Origin: Chalciporus piperatus
Taxonomy: Eukaryota > Basidiomycota > Agaricomycetes > Boletales > Boletaceae
DNA length: 64,000 nt
Assembly (NCBI GenBank): GCA_038093975.1
Contig: JBBPTG010000076.1
Span: forward strand, 59,278 to 123,277
Direction of reading: 5' to 3'
In this document: positions 30,520 through 40,162 of the stretch, in pieces
Numbering within the stretch: position 1 is the stretch's first letter
Layout: each line of letters opens with the position of its first letter
Notes under the pieces: model-generated
Told to the model about the DNA's origin: nothing
Databases searched by the model: none
The model's input: the letters and a program-made list of their open reading frames with translations, nothing else
Program-made: the position numbers and the translations under genes

Positions 30520-31320
30520 CTCATCCTACATGGAGCTGGCTCTTGCCAACCTCGCCTGTAAACGAAAACCTTTTGTGTGGTTTTGTGGTCTTCCACATTT
30601 GTTCCATTGCAGGCTCCATCGTAAAATCTCACATCACTGCACTCAAGGCTTGGCATATCTACAACGACACCCCTTAGCTGAGTGGCGCCCGTTTGCACTA
30701 CATCCTTCATGGTGTCAAAAACCTTACTCCAACTATCTCAAGATGCTCTCCTCGCCCTCCTATTACTAGACGAATGCTCTCTACTAGGCTCACATCTATC
30801 TCCTTTGGACTCCTTTGACATATGTTGCCTCGTCGTTGCAATGTGCACCATGTGGGACCAACTCCGTTTGGGTGAAATTCTATCCCAATGGGAAGGCTCT
30901 TTCGTCACATCAAAAGTCACCTGCAGAATTTACCTACATCCAGCTTTCAACTTGAATGGTTCCCACATTGTTCACCTTCCTTTCATGAAGGTCACAAAGT
31001 CCAAAGGGGATGATGTTTGTATCTGCTGTTAAATTGGCAATGCAGACTCAATTCCCATCTTTGCTTGAACAATCCCCCGCCAAACATTTCTCTTTTCTCT
31101 TATCTTTCCCCACGTGGCTGGTGCTGTCTAACCAAAAAGAAACTACTCCTTCGCTGCAACGCCGTTTGGAAACTCCACAGTATTCCCTCTTTCTCAGGAC
31201 ACTCCTTCCAGATTGGCGGCACAACTGAGCTTCTCGTATTTGGGGTCTCCCCAGACATCGTCAAGGCCTTTGGTCGCTGGTCCTCCAATGTTTTTCTCTG
31301 TTATTGGTGATCTCTTCTCA
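30520..31320 (+). pseudogene. Tyrosine recombinase relic (DIRS/phage-integrase-like)
   Basis: Pieces in several frames follow the layout of basidiomycete tyrosine recombinases: a SAM-like N-terminal part (IVKSHITALKAWHIYND), the first catalytic region (CTMWDQLRLGEIL, R present), and the C-terminal box GHSFQIGGTTELLVFGVSPD, then AFGRWSSNVFLCYW. The usual HSFRIGG arginine is Q here, and the RYW end reads CYW with the nucleophile Y retained. At least three frameshifts or stops. In DIRS-like elements such an enzyme replaces the DDE integrase. No matching reverse transcriptase is adjacent. Confidence 0.75.
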
Positions 31321-31565
31321 TATTAAGTCTGTTTGTCAGGCTTGCCTTTCCTCAAGGTGGGCTGGTGTTTCCCTTTTGCTTTCTCTCCTTCACACTGCAG
31401 CTTCTCTGTCCTTTGGTTTGGGTCGGAGTTTTTCTCCCGCTCCAGCTCTCAGTGCACCTTAGTCAGTCAGTCTGAGGTCTCTGGCCTCATTCTGGTTGCA
31501 CACCACCCACCTATGGAAGGACTGTCTCTCTCTTTTGGTGTCGTTTTATTTCTCTGACGTCCACG

Positions 31566-33350
31566 GCCTGAAATATCTCAAAGTGAATCGGTTGCTCACA
31601 TTGAGCCAGCACTCCTAGAGGGGTTGACCCACTGGCATACCAAAAGGTTAATGGGTTTCCCTAAATTCTGGACCTTGTTTTCATTACGGAAGCACAGCCA
31701 GCCATTGCAGTTAGCATTTGAAGATCCAGCCCTAGGACTGCCAAAAGACCAAGGACCGAACGAACTGGACTGATGGTAACTAATGCTTTGGTCTTTTACA
31801 GTCCTGGTCTTTGGATTTTGGCAGAAATTCAAAGACCCAAAAAGACCGGTCACAACATAAATATATAATTTATTAGTCTGTGTTGGAAATGGAGCCTATT
31901 ATTGATCTTGCCATCACACGTAATTTGATAATATCTTGTGTGTCACTACAAAAAGCATGCTGTTTTGAAATGGTTATATCTCTATGGTATGTGAACCGTT
32001 TTAACAAGTTTAAACCAGGGACCAATTTGTAGCTCTTTTATGTTTCCCACGCTAAGTAAAATATCGGTTGCAACCAGTCCTAGACCGGTTGCAACTGATA
32101 AAAGACCATTTAGGACCAGTCTTCATCAGTTTGGTCCAGTTTTTCTGATTTCCTGATTAGGAAAGACCAGACCAGACTTGACTTTTAAACACTACTTTCA
32201 GTTAGCCCAGGATGCTGCAACCATTCGAAGCTATGGCAGGCACTGTGATCGATTGATTGTCATGGTGTTGCGACTTCTGAGCTTGCAGTACATGGACGGA
32301 AAAAAGATGGGGGGAGGAGTTACTGATTGTCTCGTTGTCAGACAACTGCACCTGAATACGAAGAGGAACCCCTGAGGGGTATGGTGATGATGTGGAGAAG
32401 GATGGTGATGATGAGGATGAGGATGGTGGAGAGCTAGATGGCAGGGATAACAATGAAGATAGCTGGAGGACGGATGAAGAAGACCATGTGGAGCTACATG
32501 ATGATGGGGGAGAGAAACATGGTGATGAGGAGGAGAGGAAAAGAGGAAGGGGAAATCAGGTAAAGAACAGGCTGAGCAGAATGAGAAGGGAATTCCCATG
32601 GAGGCTGAAAAAGAGACAGGAGAGATAAGGCAGCAGTTTGCTGTTTTTCTAACGGTGACCCAGGTGAAGTTGGCACAACTTCTTCACAAACGGCTGGAGC
32701 TTCAAAATCTGACATAGTAGGAGCATACCACCGCCTCATTCTCTCCATTTTCACCACTCAGAGTGCTGCAGCCACAACAAACGAGCTCCACTCCGCAATT
32801 GATGCCTTTGCACGACAGGTATTGCCAGGCACAGCACCTTTTTGTCACATCACAGGAGATGTCCTGTGGATTTTCAAAAAGGCTCTGTGCAGTGATATAC
32901 TCCACCGTGCACGAAGTGATTGCTAAGTGTATCTGTCTGTTTAAGTGAGTTCACCTCATCTTATATATAGTGTTGAGGCTGACAAACCACACAACATTTC
33001 AAGAGGTGAATCCGACATTACATCTGCTCCTGCCACATCATCATCACTCAAAACCATATCACTCTTCCTCGCCTTCGGTTTTCCATCTCCAAGGGACAAA
33101 CTTTACCTTTGATGGACATCCTCTCTCCATTACCTCTTTCACAAACATGTATCACGACTTGTTTGAGGCAGTTAAATGATCACCTCCTTGGCTGAGTGAG
33201 GATGATCTGGGGACATTGAAGTCATCACAGGAGATCATTGACAATCCACAGGAGCACCATACAGGTCGGGGATTCCTTGTCTCCAAGATGCAAAATGCCT
33301 TGTGCCTTGTGCACCTTATCCTCCAGTGAATCCTTTTCCAACACATTCAG
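31566..33350 (+). pseudogene. Unassigned degenerate gene split by a MITE
   Basis: Before the MITE (31712-32194) a frame reads THWHTKRLMGFPKFWTLFSL. After it comes QDAATIRSYGRHCDRLIVMVLRL, then an acidic low-complexity part (DGDDEDEDGGELDGRDNNED), GAYHRLILSIFTTQSAAATT, ITGDVLWIFKKAL and NFTFDGHPLSITSFTNMYHD. Frames change several times, perhaps with introns. The layout recalls the long N-terminal region of RecQ-like helicase ORFs that are multi-copy in basidiomycetes, but no helicase motif is present, so I leave it unassigned. Confidence 0.4.
31712..32194. mobile_element. hAT-type MITE, diverged
   Basis: 483 bp from TAGCATTTGAAGATCCAG to GACTTTTAAACACTA with the conserved core (ATGTGAACCGTTTTAAC). 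Flanks ATTGCAGT / CTTTCAGT match at 6 of 8. More decayed than the other copies. Confidence 0.8.
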
Positions 33351-33480
33351 ACTGCCTGAAAATGAAAGTTCAAATACTCATTGAGTAACCTCATGGAAAA
33401 GGATGGAGAGGTTAACATGGAGGCCCTGCAAGCTGGCCACAGAAAATAGGATATCTGGATGGGTTCAGCAACCAAAGTCC

Positions 33481-33690
33481 TGTTGCAGCCAAAGACTTGC
33501 AGGGGTGACTGGCCAGTTGCTAGGTCGACTCAAGAGGCTATTGGGAGCCTGGACTAGAGTCCAATGTGAGTAACTGAAGGTTAGCTACAGAGGAATGTGC
33601 GCTTCAAGGTTAACCAAGATAAACAAAGTGTCAAGAAAGCGCCACACAGTCTAAGGTAAAGCTCTGCTAGTGCAGAGCCAAGGGAACAAC
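33481..33690 (+). repeat. LTR family F, 5' fragment
   Basis: Begins TGTTGCAGCCAAAGACTTGC and follows the family consensus to the AGAGCCAAGG region, then abuts, head to head, a minus-strand copy starting at 33692. Confidence 0.8.
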
Positions 33691-33726
33691 ATGTTGCTTT
33701 TGGTGATTCTCTGACAATGATCAGCG

Positions 33727-33962
33727 TGTTGAACTGGTGTCATCCTAAGCCATAAGGCTATGGACTACCAGAGCAGCATACTGCGTAGACACAAAGGGAG
33801 TTTGTGCTCGCTCACCTGATTGCAACGTTGTGGTTGTGGTTAAAGAGTTGTATTAACTCAGATCGACTGAGTTTGAATATAGTGTACAGTGGTGATTACC
33901 TAATCAACTATCGTTTATGGAAACGTAGTGAACTATACACTATGAGCGTAATACGTTCAACA
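33727..33962 (-). repeat. Copia B 3' LTR
   Basis: 236 bp, TGTTGAACGTATTACGC to CCAGTTCAACA on the minus strand; preceded by a purine-rich tract (CATGGGGGAG). Confidence 0.92.
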
Positions 33963-34029
33963 CTCCCCCATGCTTAGTGTACGCTAGTATATGCGAGCAT
34001 AGTAAGAATGTATATTCATGCGCACAAAA

Positions 34030-37000
34030 CTAATCGGCGCGATGTATCACTAGACCAAGGAGTGAACGGAACTTCTCGAATTTGATATAACCCAGATTCT
34101 TTGTAAAGATATCTGCAGGGTTTTCATTTCCTTCGATGTAGAAAAGTTCAACGTGCTTTTCCTCGATTGCATCACGAATTGTGTGATAAGCAATACGTAT
34201 GTGTCTATGCTTTTTCTGGTTGACGGGATTTTGTGATAAAAATATCGATCCCTGATTGTCGCCACAGAGAGGAACGGGTTTGAGATTATATCCCAATTCA
34301 CTCAGCATTTGCTTTACACCAATGATTTGGTTGCAGCAGTTAGACAAAGCAATGTATTCAGCTTCAGTGGTGCTGTTCGCTGTATTCTTCTGGAGATGCG
34401 AATTCCACATGAAAGCTGCATTCGCGAGTTTCAGGAAATATCCTGTCTGCGAGCGTGAACGTTCTGGATCAGCTCCGAGATTAGAGTCAGAGAGTCCGAT
34501 TAGACCAGAACCACTCTTTCCATCGTATACGAGAGCATAGTCTCGTGTTCCCTTTAGGTACTTCACGATATAGAGTGCTTTATCAAGATGCTCTTGAGTC
34601 GGATTTGCCGATTGTCTCGCAAGTTGAGTAACTGCGTAGGCAATGTCCGGGCATGTGCCGAGCATGATATAGAGTAGGGATCCGATGACCACTTGGAAAC
34701 GTGTCCGTAACACAGGGTCAACATCTTGCGTGTTTTTGATCGGATAATATCCCTGAGGCAAAGGGGTGCGTGCTGGTTTTGCATCTTGCATACCGCAACG
34801 TTCAACCACCTTATCAAGGTAATCGCATTGATCAACAAAGATCAAGCGTTTGGATCGGTCTCGACGAATTCTCATGCGGAGAAATTCATTTGTCTCACCG
34901 AGATCGCGGCATTCCCATCGTTTCATAAACTTTGCTTTGAGTTGATCAATCTCAAGCTTGTTGGGACCGCAAAAGAAGGCGTCATCCACATAAACAACGA
35001 CATAGACTTTGCCGCGTGTGTAGACATAAATGCCTGCGTCTGAGTAAATCTTTTTAAAGCCTAGTTCCTCCATAGACTTCTTTAATTCGCGCCACCATGT
35101 AATACCAGCTTGTTTAAGGCCGTATAGTGCACGTCGAAGCTTGAGAACTTTGCCGGCTAACTCAGGTGTGGCAAAACCTTCTGGAAATTCCATATAGATT
35201 TCTTCTTCCAGTGGACCATATAGATATGCGGAACGCACATCTAGTCCAGTGATGTGCCAATCTTCTAGAGCGGCGAGTGCAAGCATCATTCGCACTGTCT
35301 CAAATCGGACAACTGGAGAGAAGATCTCATCGTAATCAATTCCTTCGATCTGGGAAAATCCCTTCGCAACCAATCTGGCGCGTTTACGACCGTCGGTTTT
35401 GACATCAAAGACCCATCGGTTTTTAATGACTTTCCGATTTTTAGGTCTGTCGACTACTTCATACACTTTGCGTTCTTTGAGCATTTGCAATTCTTTCATG
35501 CATGCTTCACGCCAAAGCTTCTGTTCGTCGGATGGTAATCGCTGAATGTCTCTGAAAGACCATTCGCGGTGATTGGGTTTTTCCTCTGTGTCATTGATAG
35601 CTTTAGCACATAAATAACGTGCCAAGTTTACTCCCCCTTCCCGGGTTAGTCGTTCAATCTCCGTTTCCGAGTCCTCAGTTGATGCTGTTTCAGGAGCGGT
35701 TGATTCAGGAGTTGATGGTAAACCACCGGGAATATTTGGTACTTTGGAGGATGATTCTCCAGTGAGTTCCTTCCAGCGTGAGAGTCGTTCCACTTCCTTT
35801 ACGGTTTTAGTGGGATGTTCACGTTCGCCATAGACATTTCCAGGTTGAAGCGGGATCTTGCGATCACGTTGTGAGCGCTCTCTGCGACTTGTACGGTCGC
35901 TTTTGGGTGGTAATGCTGGTGGAGCATTGTTCGTTGGCACGCGATGAGGGGGTGTGACTGGTGCAGGAGGAAGTTCTGCTTCTTCTTCGTCATCATCCGC
36001 TGATTCATCATCGCGGGGTATTTCCTCAGGCCGTTGAGGGGGTGGAACCCGTGGTTGCTCCGGGCGACGGGGGTTCTCGTCCTCTGGATCACTATCAGGA
36101 TGATTAGTGTCTCCATCCTCTTGATTAGTGTCTCCATCCTCTTGATTAGTGTCTCCATCTTCTTGATGATGACGTCTTCGTCTCAATAAGGATACAGCAC
36201 AATGAGGTTTTGAATTTGGGCACTTGGGAAATAAATTCTCATCAAAAACTGCATGCGCAGACGTGTGGATGGAATTATTAGGTCGCAAAAATTGCATATT
36301 GGCTTCGTTCGTAGGAGAAACTCCCAGATAAACCATTAGCTGTGATTTTGGTTGCAACTTTCCACCACGAATGTCTTCGGGAAGATGCACATAAGCACCA
36401 CATCCGAATACGCGAACGTGATTGAGAGATGAAGGTTCACCAGTTAGTAGCTCTAGTGGTGTTTTCCAGTTAAGTCTCCTGTTAGGGATTCTGTTATGGA
36501 GATACCGAGCATGTTGAACTGCGAATTCCCAGAATGATGATGGTAAGCAAGCGTGAAGACGCATTGCTTGTGCCTTGTCCATGAGCGTACGGATATGCCG
36601 TTCAGCCCTGCCGTTCTGCTGAGGAGTGTGTGGGGCGCTTTGATATATAAGAATACCTTCATTTCGAAGCATTTCATCAAAAGCCTTAGACTTGTATTCT
36701 CCTCCAGCATCAGACATCCAGCCTTTGACTTGGCTTTTCCATTGCGTTTGGACCATTTTAATAAATTGTCGAGTAGCAGGCAGTGCGTCATGTTTGTTTC
36801 GCAACGGCTTGATCCAAGACATTGAAGTGAAATCATCATAAAAAACAATGATATATTTGTTCCTATAGTACGATTCCGTTTCAAACGACTTTAGATCCGA
36901 GTGAACAAGTTCAAATGGTTCAGTAGCACGTCGTTGAGTAGGCGGAAATGCACGATTAGGTTGTTTGCCTAGTTGACAGCCAGGACAAACATGATCATCC

Positions 37001-37563
37001 GCTGGTATTTCAACCGCAGGGAAATCCTTGAGGTGCTTCTTTGCTGCACGTATGACATCTTTGGAAGCATGTCCTAAGCGGCGATGTAAAACATCATAGT
37101 CTGTCGCATATAACTTCACAGTTGAAAATTGTTTGGTCTTGACAACATCGGCGCGTATAAAATACATTGTGGAGCCAGGATGCGAGTGGAACTGAAGAAT
37201 GGTAGCCTTTTTACGGGCATGCCAAAAATCTATCAATGTTCCGTTGCCAGCGGACCGTAGAGAGATGTCTTGATCTTGGAGTAAAGTGCCCATAGAAATG
37301 AGCTTGATGTCCGTCGTGGGCATATAGATGGTAGGGGATAATCTGACGATAGATCCCTTGAAATTAACCAAGACAGTGCCTTGACCTTTGATAGGTACTA
37401 GACCGTTAGCTGTCTTACATTGCCTAGGGACTTCAAATTCTTTGTATTCCGAAAAATCAGACATATCATAAGTGAAGTGAGACGATGCTCCAGAGTCAAG
37501 GAGCCAAATATCCGACTTAACGTCAGAGATCGAACATCGACATACACATTGGAACTTCGCTAT
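34030..37563 (-). CDS. Copia B Pol (protease, integrase, RT, RNase H)
   Basis: Open frame of about 1177 codons; it starts at the end of gag in the +1 frame and overlaps gag by about 40 nt. Order: protease (IWLLDSGASSHF), integrase zinc region (HRRLGH, CPGCQLGK), core with D in HSDLKS, D in MSDAGGEY and E in NGRAER (all present), a proline/acid linker with four QEDGDTN-like repeats, RT from KNRWVFDVKTDG through IDYDEIFSPVVRFETV with VVYVDD, and RNase H (SDSN, STEAEY, CGDNQGS). It ends at 34030, about 70 bp before the 3' LTR. Compared with copia A it has no internal deletion. Expression as a Gag-Pol fusion would need one +1 frameshift. Confidence 0.95.
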   Translation of the reverse strand: MAKFQCVCRCSISDVKSDIWLLDSGASSHFTYDMSDFSEYKEFEVPRQCKTANGLVPIKGQGTVLVNFKGSIVRLSPTIYMPTTDIKLISMGTLLQDQDISLRSAGNGTLIDFWHARKKATILQFHSHPGSTMYFIRADVVKTKQFSTVKLYATDYDVLHRRLGHASKDVIRAAKKHLKDFPAVEIPADDHVCPGCQLGKQPNRAFPPTQRRATEPFELVHSDLKSFETESYYRNKYIIVFYDDFTSMSWIKPLRNKHDALPATRQFIKMVQTQWKSQVKGWMSDAGGEYKSKAFDEMLRNEGILIYQSAPHTPQQNGRAERHIRTLMDKAQAMRLHACLPSSFWEFAVQHARYLHNRIPNRRLNWKTPLELLTGEPSSLNHVRVFGCGAYVHLPEDIRGGKLQPKSQLMVYLGVSPTNEANMQFLRPNNSIHTSAHAVFDENLFPKCPNSKPHCAVSLLRRRRHHQEDGDTNQEDGDTNQEDGDTNHPDSDPEDENPRRPEQPRVPPPQRPEEIPRDDESADDDEEEAELPPAPVTPPHRVPTNNAPPALPPKSDRTSRRERSQRDRKIPLQPGNVYGEREHPTKTVKEVERLSRWKELTGESSSKVPNIPGGLPSTPESTAPETASTEDSETEIERLTREGGVNLARYLCAKAINDTEEKPNHREWSFRDIQRLPSDEQKLWREACMKELQMLKERKVYEVVDRPKNRKVIKNRWVFDVKTDGRKRARLVAKGFSQIEGIDYDEIFSPVVRFETVRMMLALAALEDWHITGLDVRSAYLYGPLEEEIYMEFPEGFATPELAGKVLKLRRALYGLKQAGITWWRELKKSMEELGFKKIYSDAGIYVYTRGKVYVVVYVDDAFFCGPNKLEIDQLKAKFMKRWECRDLGETNEFLRMRIRRDRSKRLIFVDQCDYLDKVVERCGMQDAKPARTPLPQGYYPIKNTQDVDPVLRTRFQVVIGSLLYIMLGTCPDIAYAVTQLARQSANPTQEHLDKALYIVKYLKGTRDYALVYDGKSGSGLIGLSDSNLGADPERSRSQTGYFLKLANAAFMWNSHLQKNTANSTTEAEYIALSNCCNQIIGVKQMLSELGYNLKPVPLCGDNQGSIFLSQNPVNQKKHRHIRIAYHTIRDAIEEKHVELFYIEGNENPADIFTKNLGYIKFEKFRSLLGLVIHRAD
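36101..36162 (-). repeat. 21-bp coding tandem repeat in Pol linker
   Basis: Three near-identical 21-bp units (plus strand TTGATTAGTGTCTCCATCCTC) encode repeated QEDGDTN in the linker between integrase and RT. The length is a multiple of three, so copy number can change without a frameshift. Confidence 0.9.
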
Positions 37564-39283
37564 CTAAGACAGATGACAGTATGTACTCTACATACTGCTG
37601 TGAATAAGGCAGTTGTGAGTTGTCATCGCTAAGATGCGAGAGTGAAGAGACAGACCTTTCAGTCATATCATAGTCGAAGTCGAAGTATTCTCCCATGTCT
37701 GGGAAGACTTCTCTGATCCTCTCATCGAGCGGTTGCGACTCAACTTCATCATCGGCGTAAAAACGCTCAATGTAGTCGTCGATATCGAATTCCTCCCCCA
37801 GAGAGACTCTATCCTCTTCCGGTAGAGGAGCAACCGTGCTGATGAATGGCAGAGCGAAGGTGCCAGGGTCGATCTCACCGAACGTAGACTGCCGACAATG
37901 TCCGGGCAAGCGGACAATGGGGTCATTCGTTGGTGGTGGTGATGGTGATGGAGACGGAGTCTCCGGCAAACGTGCTTCGAGACGTTCGTGCAAGGTAAGG
38001 CAACGAGGAGGGGGCGGAGCGAGAGGAGTGATAGGAACCTCGTCAGGGAGTTCCACGACTGATGCAAATGGGGTCGAAACGTCGACGCGCTCCATTAAAT
38101 GGAGGCGCTTGTTGGGCCTTTCTTCAGACAATTTGTCCGAAGGTGGGTTTGCCACCTTGTCGAGACGACGAAGCGTCTGGGGAGTTGGCGTGACCAGGAT
38201 GCGGTGCACGAGGTCAATGCTGCGCAGGGTCTGTGGAAAAGCTGGTGGCCCATAGTGGGTAGCACCAGAAGAGTGGGCGAGTTGACGAGGGTCGGCGGCG
38301 GGCGTGGTGAAGACAGTGGCTGCAGGTGCGATAACGACGGGAGGAGTGGTGAAGGAAGAGAAGGCGAAGGACGCCGAAGCGTCGTTGGCATGGGCACGAG
38401 ACTTGCGAGTCTCGTTCTTTGCCTGACCTTCTGCGGAACGAGTTCCGCGCTTCTTCTTCTTCTTGCCATTTGAGTTGGCACTCCCTTGACCGTTGTTCGA
38501 ATTCGCCGGCTGTTGCTGCTGCTGCTGCGTAAACTGCGGGTCCTGACCTTTCGGCTTGACAGCTGATATCTTTGACACCTGAGCAGTCTGAGCAGGCTTT
38601 GCAGGCGCGGGAGCCTTCGAAGAATTTTGCTGAGACCAAGCGCCGAGAGCGGTTTGCTCAATCTCGTCGAGGGTAAATGGAAGGGCGCCAGCCCGAGTGA
38701 CGACGCGTGGAGTTCTTACCTCCGTTGCGCCCGTGCCCGTTATCTCAATCTCCGTAGTCGTGACGTCCTTCAACGAATCTCCGGACTTCGCGTTAAGCAG
38801 CTGTAAAAACGTCGACATGTAAGGAAGTACTTTGATTTTCCTCAATGTCATCAGGATCTGCCAGCGATCCGAGAGAGGGAACTTGTACTGGTCGAACTTC
38901 TGGAACGCGGTCCTAAGTTTCGAGAAAGTCCCAGCCGGGGACTCGTGAAGAGAGAACTTGATGTTCTCGAAGGTGTCGTACTCTTCGTAAATGTTTGCGA
39001 AAGTGGGATGGGAGAAGGCGTCCTTGAGGGCGTCCCAAAGGGCCTTGGCGTTGTTCTCCTCTTCCCAGCGACGTTGGAGAGAAGCGTTGAGCTTCAGGTA
39101 GAGAGAACCGACTGCCTTCTCAGTGTTCTTAGACCAGTCGTCGTCATCCTCATCCTCTGTCTTCTGAGTCGTATAGAAGACTCCGATAGACATGAGGTAG
39201 GCGCGCATCTTGGGGGCCCAAGTAAGGTAGTTCGAGCCGTTGAGCGTGGGGATGGAGGCGAAGGTCGAGCTGGAGCAAGACAT
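37523..39283 (-). CDS. Copia B Gag
   Basis: 586 codons from MSCSSSTFASIPTLNGSNY, a UBN2-type capsid start (TWAPKMRAYLMSIG, then AVGSLYLKLNASLQ and LWDALKDAF). A glutamine-rich stretch and a basic segment (NGKKKKKRGTRS) likely bind RNA; the C-terminal third is acidic and proline-rich. It ends with a TGA at 37523-37525, just before the protease. The last sense codon and stop read CTC TGA C. In copia A gag and protease share one frame. Confidence 0.93.
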   Translation of the reverse strand: MSCSSSTFASIPTLNGSNYLTWAPKMRAYLMSIGVFYTTQKTEDEDDDDWSKNTEKAVGSLYLKLNASLQRRWEEENNAKALWDALKDAFSHPTFANIYEEYDTFENIKFSLHESPAGTFSKLRTAFQKFDQYKFPLSDRWQILMTLRKIKVLPYMSTFLQLLNAKSGDSLKDVTTTEIEITGTGATEVRTPRVVTRAGALPFTLDEIEQTALGAWSQQNSSKAPAPAKPAQTAQVSKISAVKPKGQDPQFTQQQQQQPANSNNGQGSANSNGKKKKKRGTRSAEGQAKNETRKSRAHANDASASFAFSSFTTPPVVIAPAATVFTTPAADPRQLAHSSGATHYGPPAFPQTLRSIDLVHRILVTPTPQTLRRLDKVANPPSDKLSEERPNKRLHLMERVDVSTPFASVVELPDEVPITPLAPPPPRCLTLHERLEARLPETPSPSPSPPPTNDPIVRLPGHCRQSTFGEIDPGTFALPFISTVAPLPEEDRVSLGEEFDIDDYIERFYADDEVESQPLDERIREVFPDMGEYFDFDYDMTERSVSSLSHLSDDNSQLPYSQQYVEYILSSVLDSEVPMCMSMFDL

Positions 39284-39534
39284 TTTGAGAGATGGATGGT
39301 AGTATCGAATCTGAAGAGTAATGCGTAAGTTTATCGTTCAATAAAGAATGAAAAAGCGCAGTCAGAGCTTCTGGATTCGTACCGGCATAGCGACCCCATG
39401 GTCGCTTGCCTAAAGCGCAGAAACTAGAGCGTAAAAACGCTTCTAGAACGCGGTGGTACTAGCACATGGATTCAGAGCGTTAAGACGCATCGTCATCCAG
39501 AGCATTCAGATGATGCTGAGCACAAGTGTGCTGG

Positions 39535-39548
39535 CAGGGCTCATAACC
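39535..39548 (-). promoter_or_regulatory. Copia B primer-binding site (half-tRNA type)
   Basis: GGTTATGAGCCCTG on the minus strand directly after the 5' LTR, identical to copia A and C. The leader 39284-39534 holds nothing else recognisable. Confidence 0.8.
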
Positions 39549-39729
39549 TGTTGAACTGGTGTCACTCTAAGCCATAAGGCTATGGACTACCAGGGCAGCA
39601 TACTGCATTGACACAAAGGGAGTTTGTGCTCGCTCACCTGATTGCAACATTGTGGTTGTTGATTACCTAATCAACTATCGTTTATGGAAACGTAGTGAAC
39701 TATACACTATGAGCGTAATACGTTCAACA
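39549..39729 (-). repeat. Copia B 5' LTR (internally deleted)
   Basis: 181 bp. It lacks about 55 bp present in the 3' LTR (the part around ACTCAGATCGACTGAG) and has several substitutions, so this copy is older than copia A. Confidence 0.9.
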
Positions 39730-40162
39730 CAGTGTAAGTATTGCGTAGTAACCCGCCTGACAACTTACATCGTCCTGCCCGACTTAGCTTTTCCTACTTA
39801 CTTACTTTCCTTTTACTCATACAGCGCTACCTAGCGCTCCATTCAACTTCTAACCTATCTAGATCGATTCCTCAGGTCATTTTACCTAGGGTACCAACTT
39901 GGTTCATTACCTAGTCTTCTTTCCTTCGCTCTGCACTAGCAGAGCTTTACCTTAGACTTGTGTGGCGCTTCCCTCCTTGAAGCGCACACTCCTCTGTAGC
40001 TAACCTTCAGTTACTCACATTGGACTCTAGGTACTGTTACCCTATGCCTTCACTCAAATATATCACAGTTACTCACATTGGACTCTAGTCCAAGCCTCCA
40101 ATAGACCCTTGAGTCGAGCTAGCAACTGGCTAGTCCACCCCTGCAAGTCTTTGGCTGCAACA

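Larger units (their letters stand above)
33727..39729 (-). mobile_element. Copia-type LTR retrotransposon B (best preserved)
   Basis: LTRs 33727-33962 and 39549-39729, with flanks CAGCG / CAGTG (4 of 5 match). Minus-strand order: 5' LTR, half-tRNA primer site (39535-39548), leader, gag (37523-39283), pol (34030-37563), purine tract (33963-33971), 3' LTR. Catalytic residues of protease, integrase, RT and RNase H are all present. The 5' LTR is about 55 bp shorter than the 3' LTR. Confidence 0.94.
33692..40162 (-). mobile_element. LTR family F copy (minus) split by copia B
   Basis: The outer part (33692-33726, TGTTGCTTTTGGTGATTC) and the inner part (from about 39770, GACTTAGCTTTTCC, to GGCTGCAACA at 40162) together form one minus-strand LTR. 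Copia B lies between. The stretch 39730-39770 is not in other copies. It carries an internal duplication of the ACTCACATTGGACTCTAG region, as does the copy at 48132. Confidence 0.75.

Noticed and set aside
31566..33350. RecQ-like helicase gene
   Set aside because: Only the loosely remembered N-terminal layout fits; no Walker A, DEAH or zinc-binding motif is visible, so no helicase is called.
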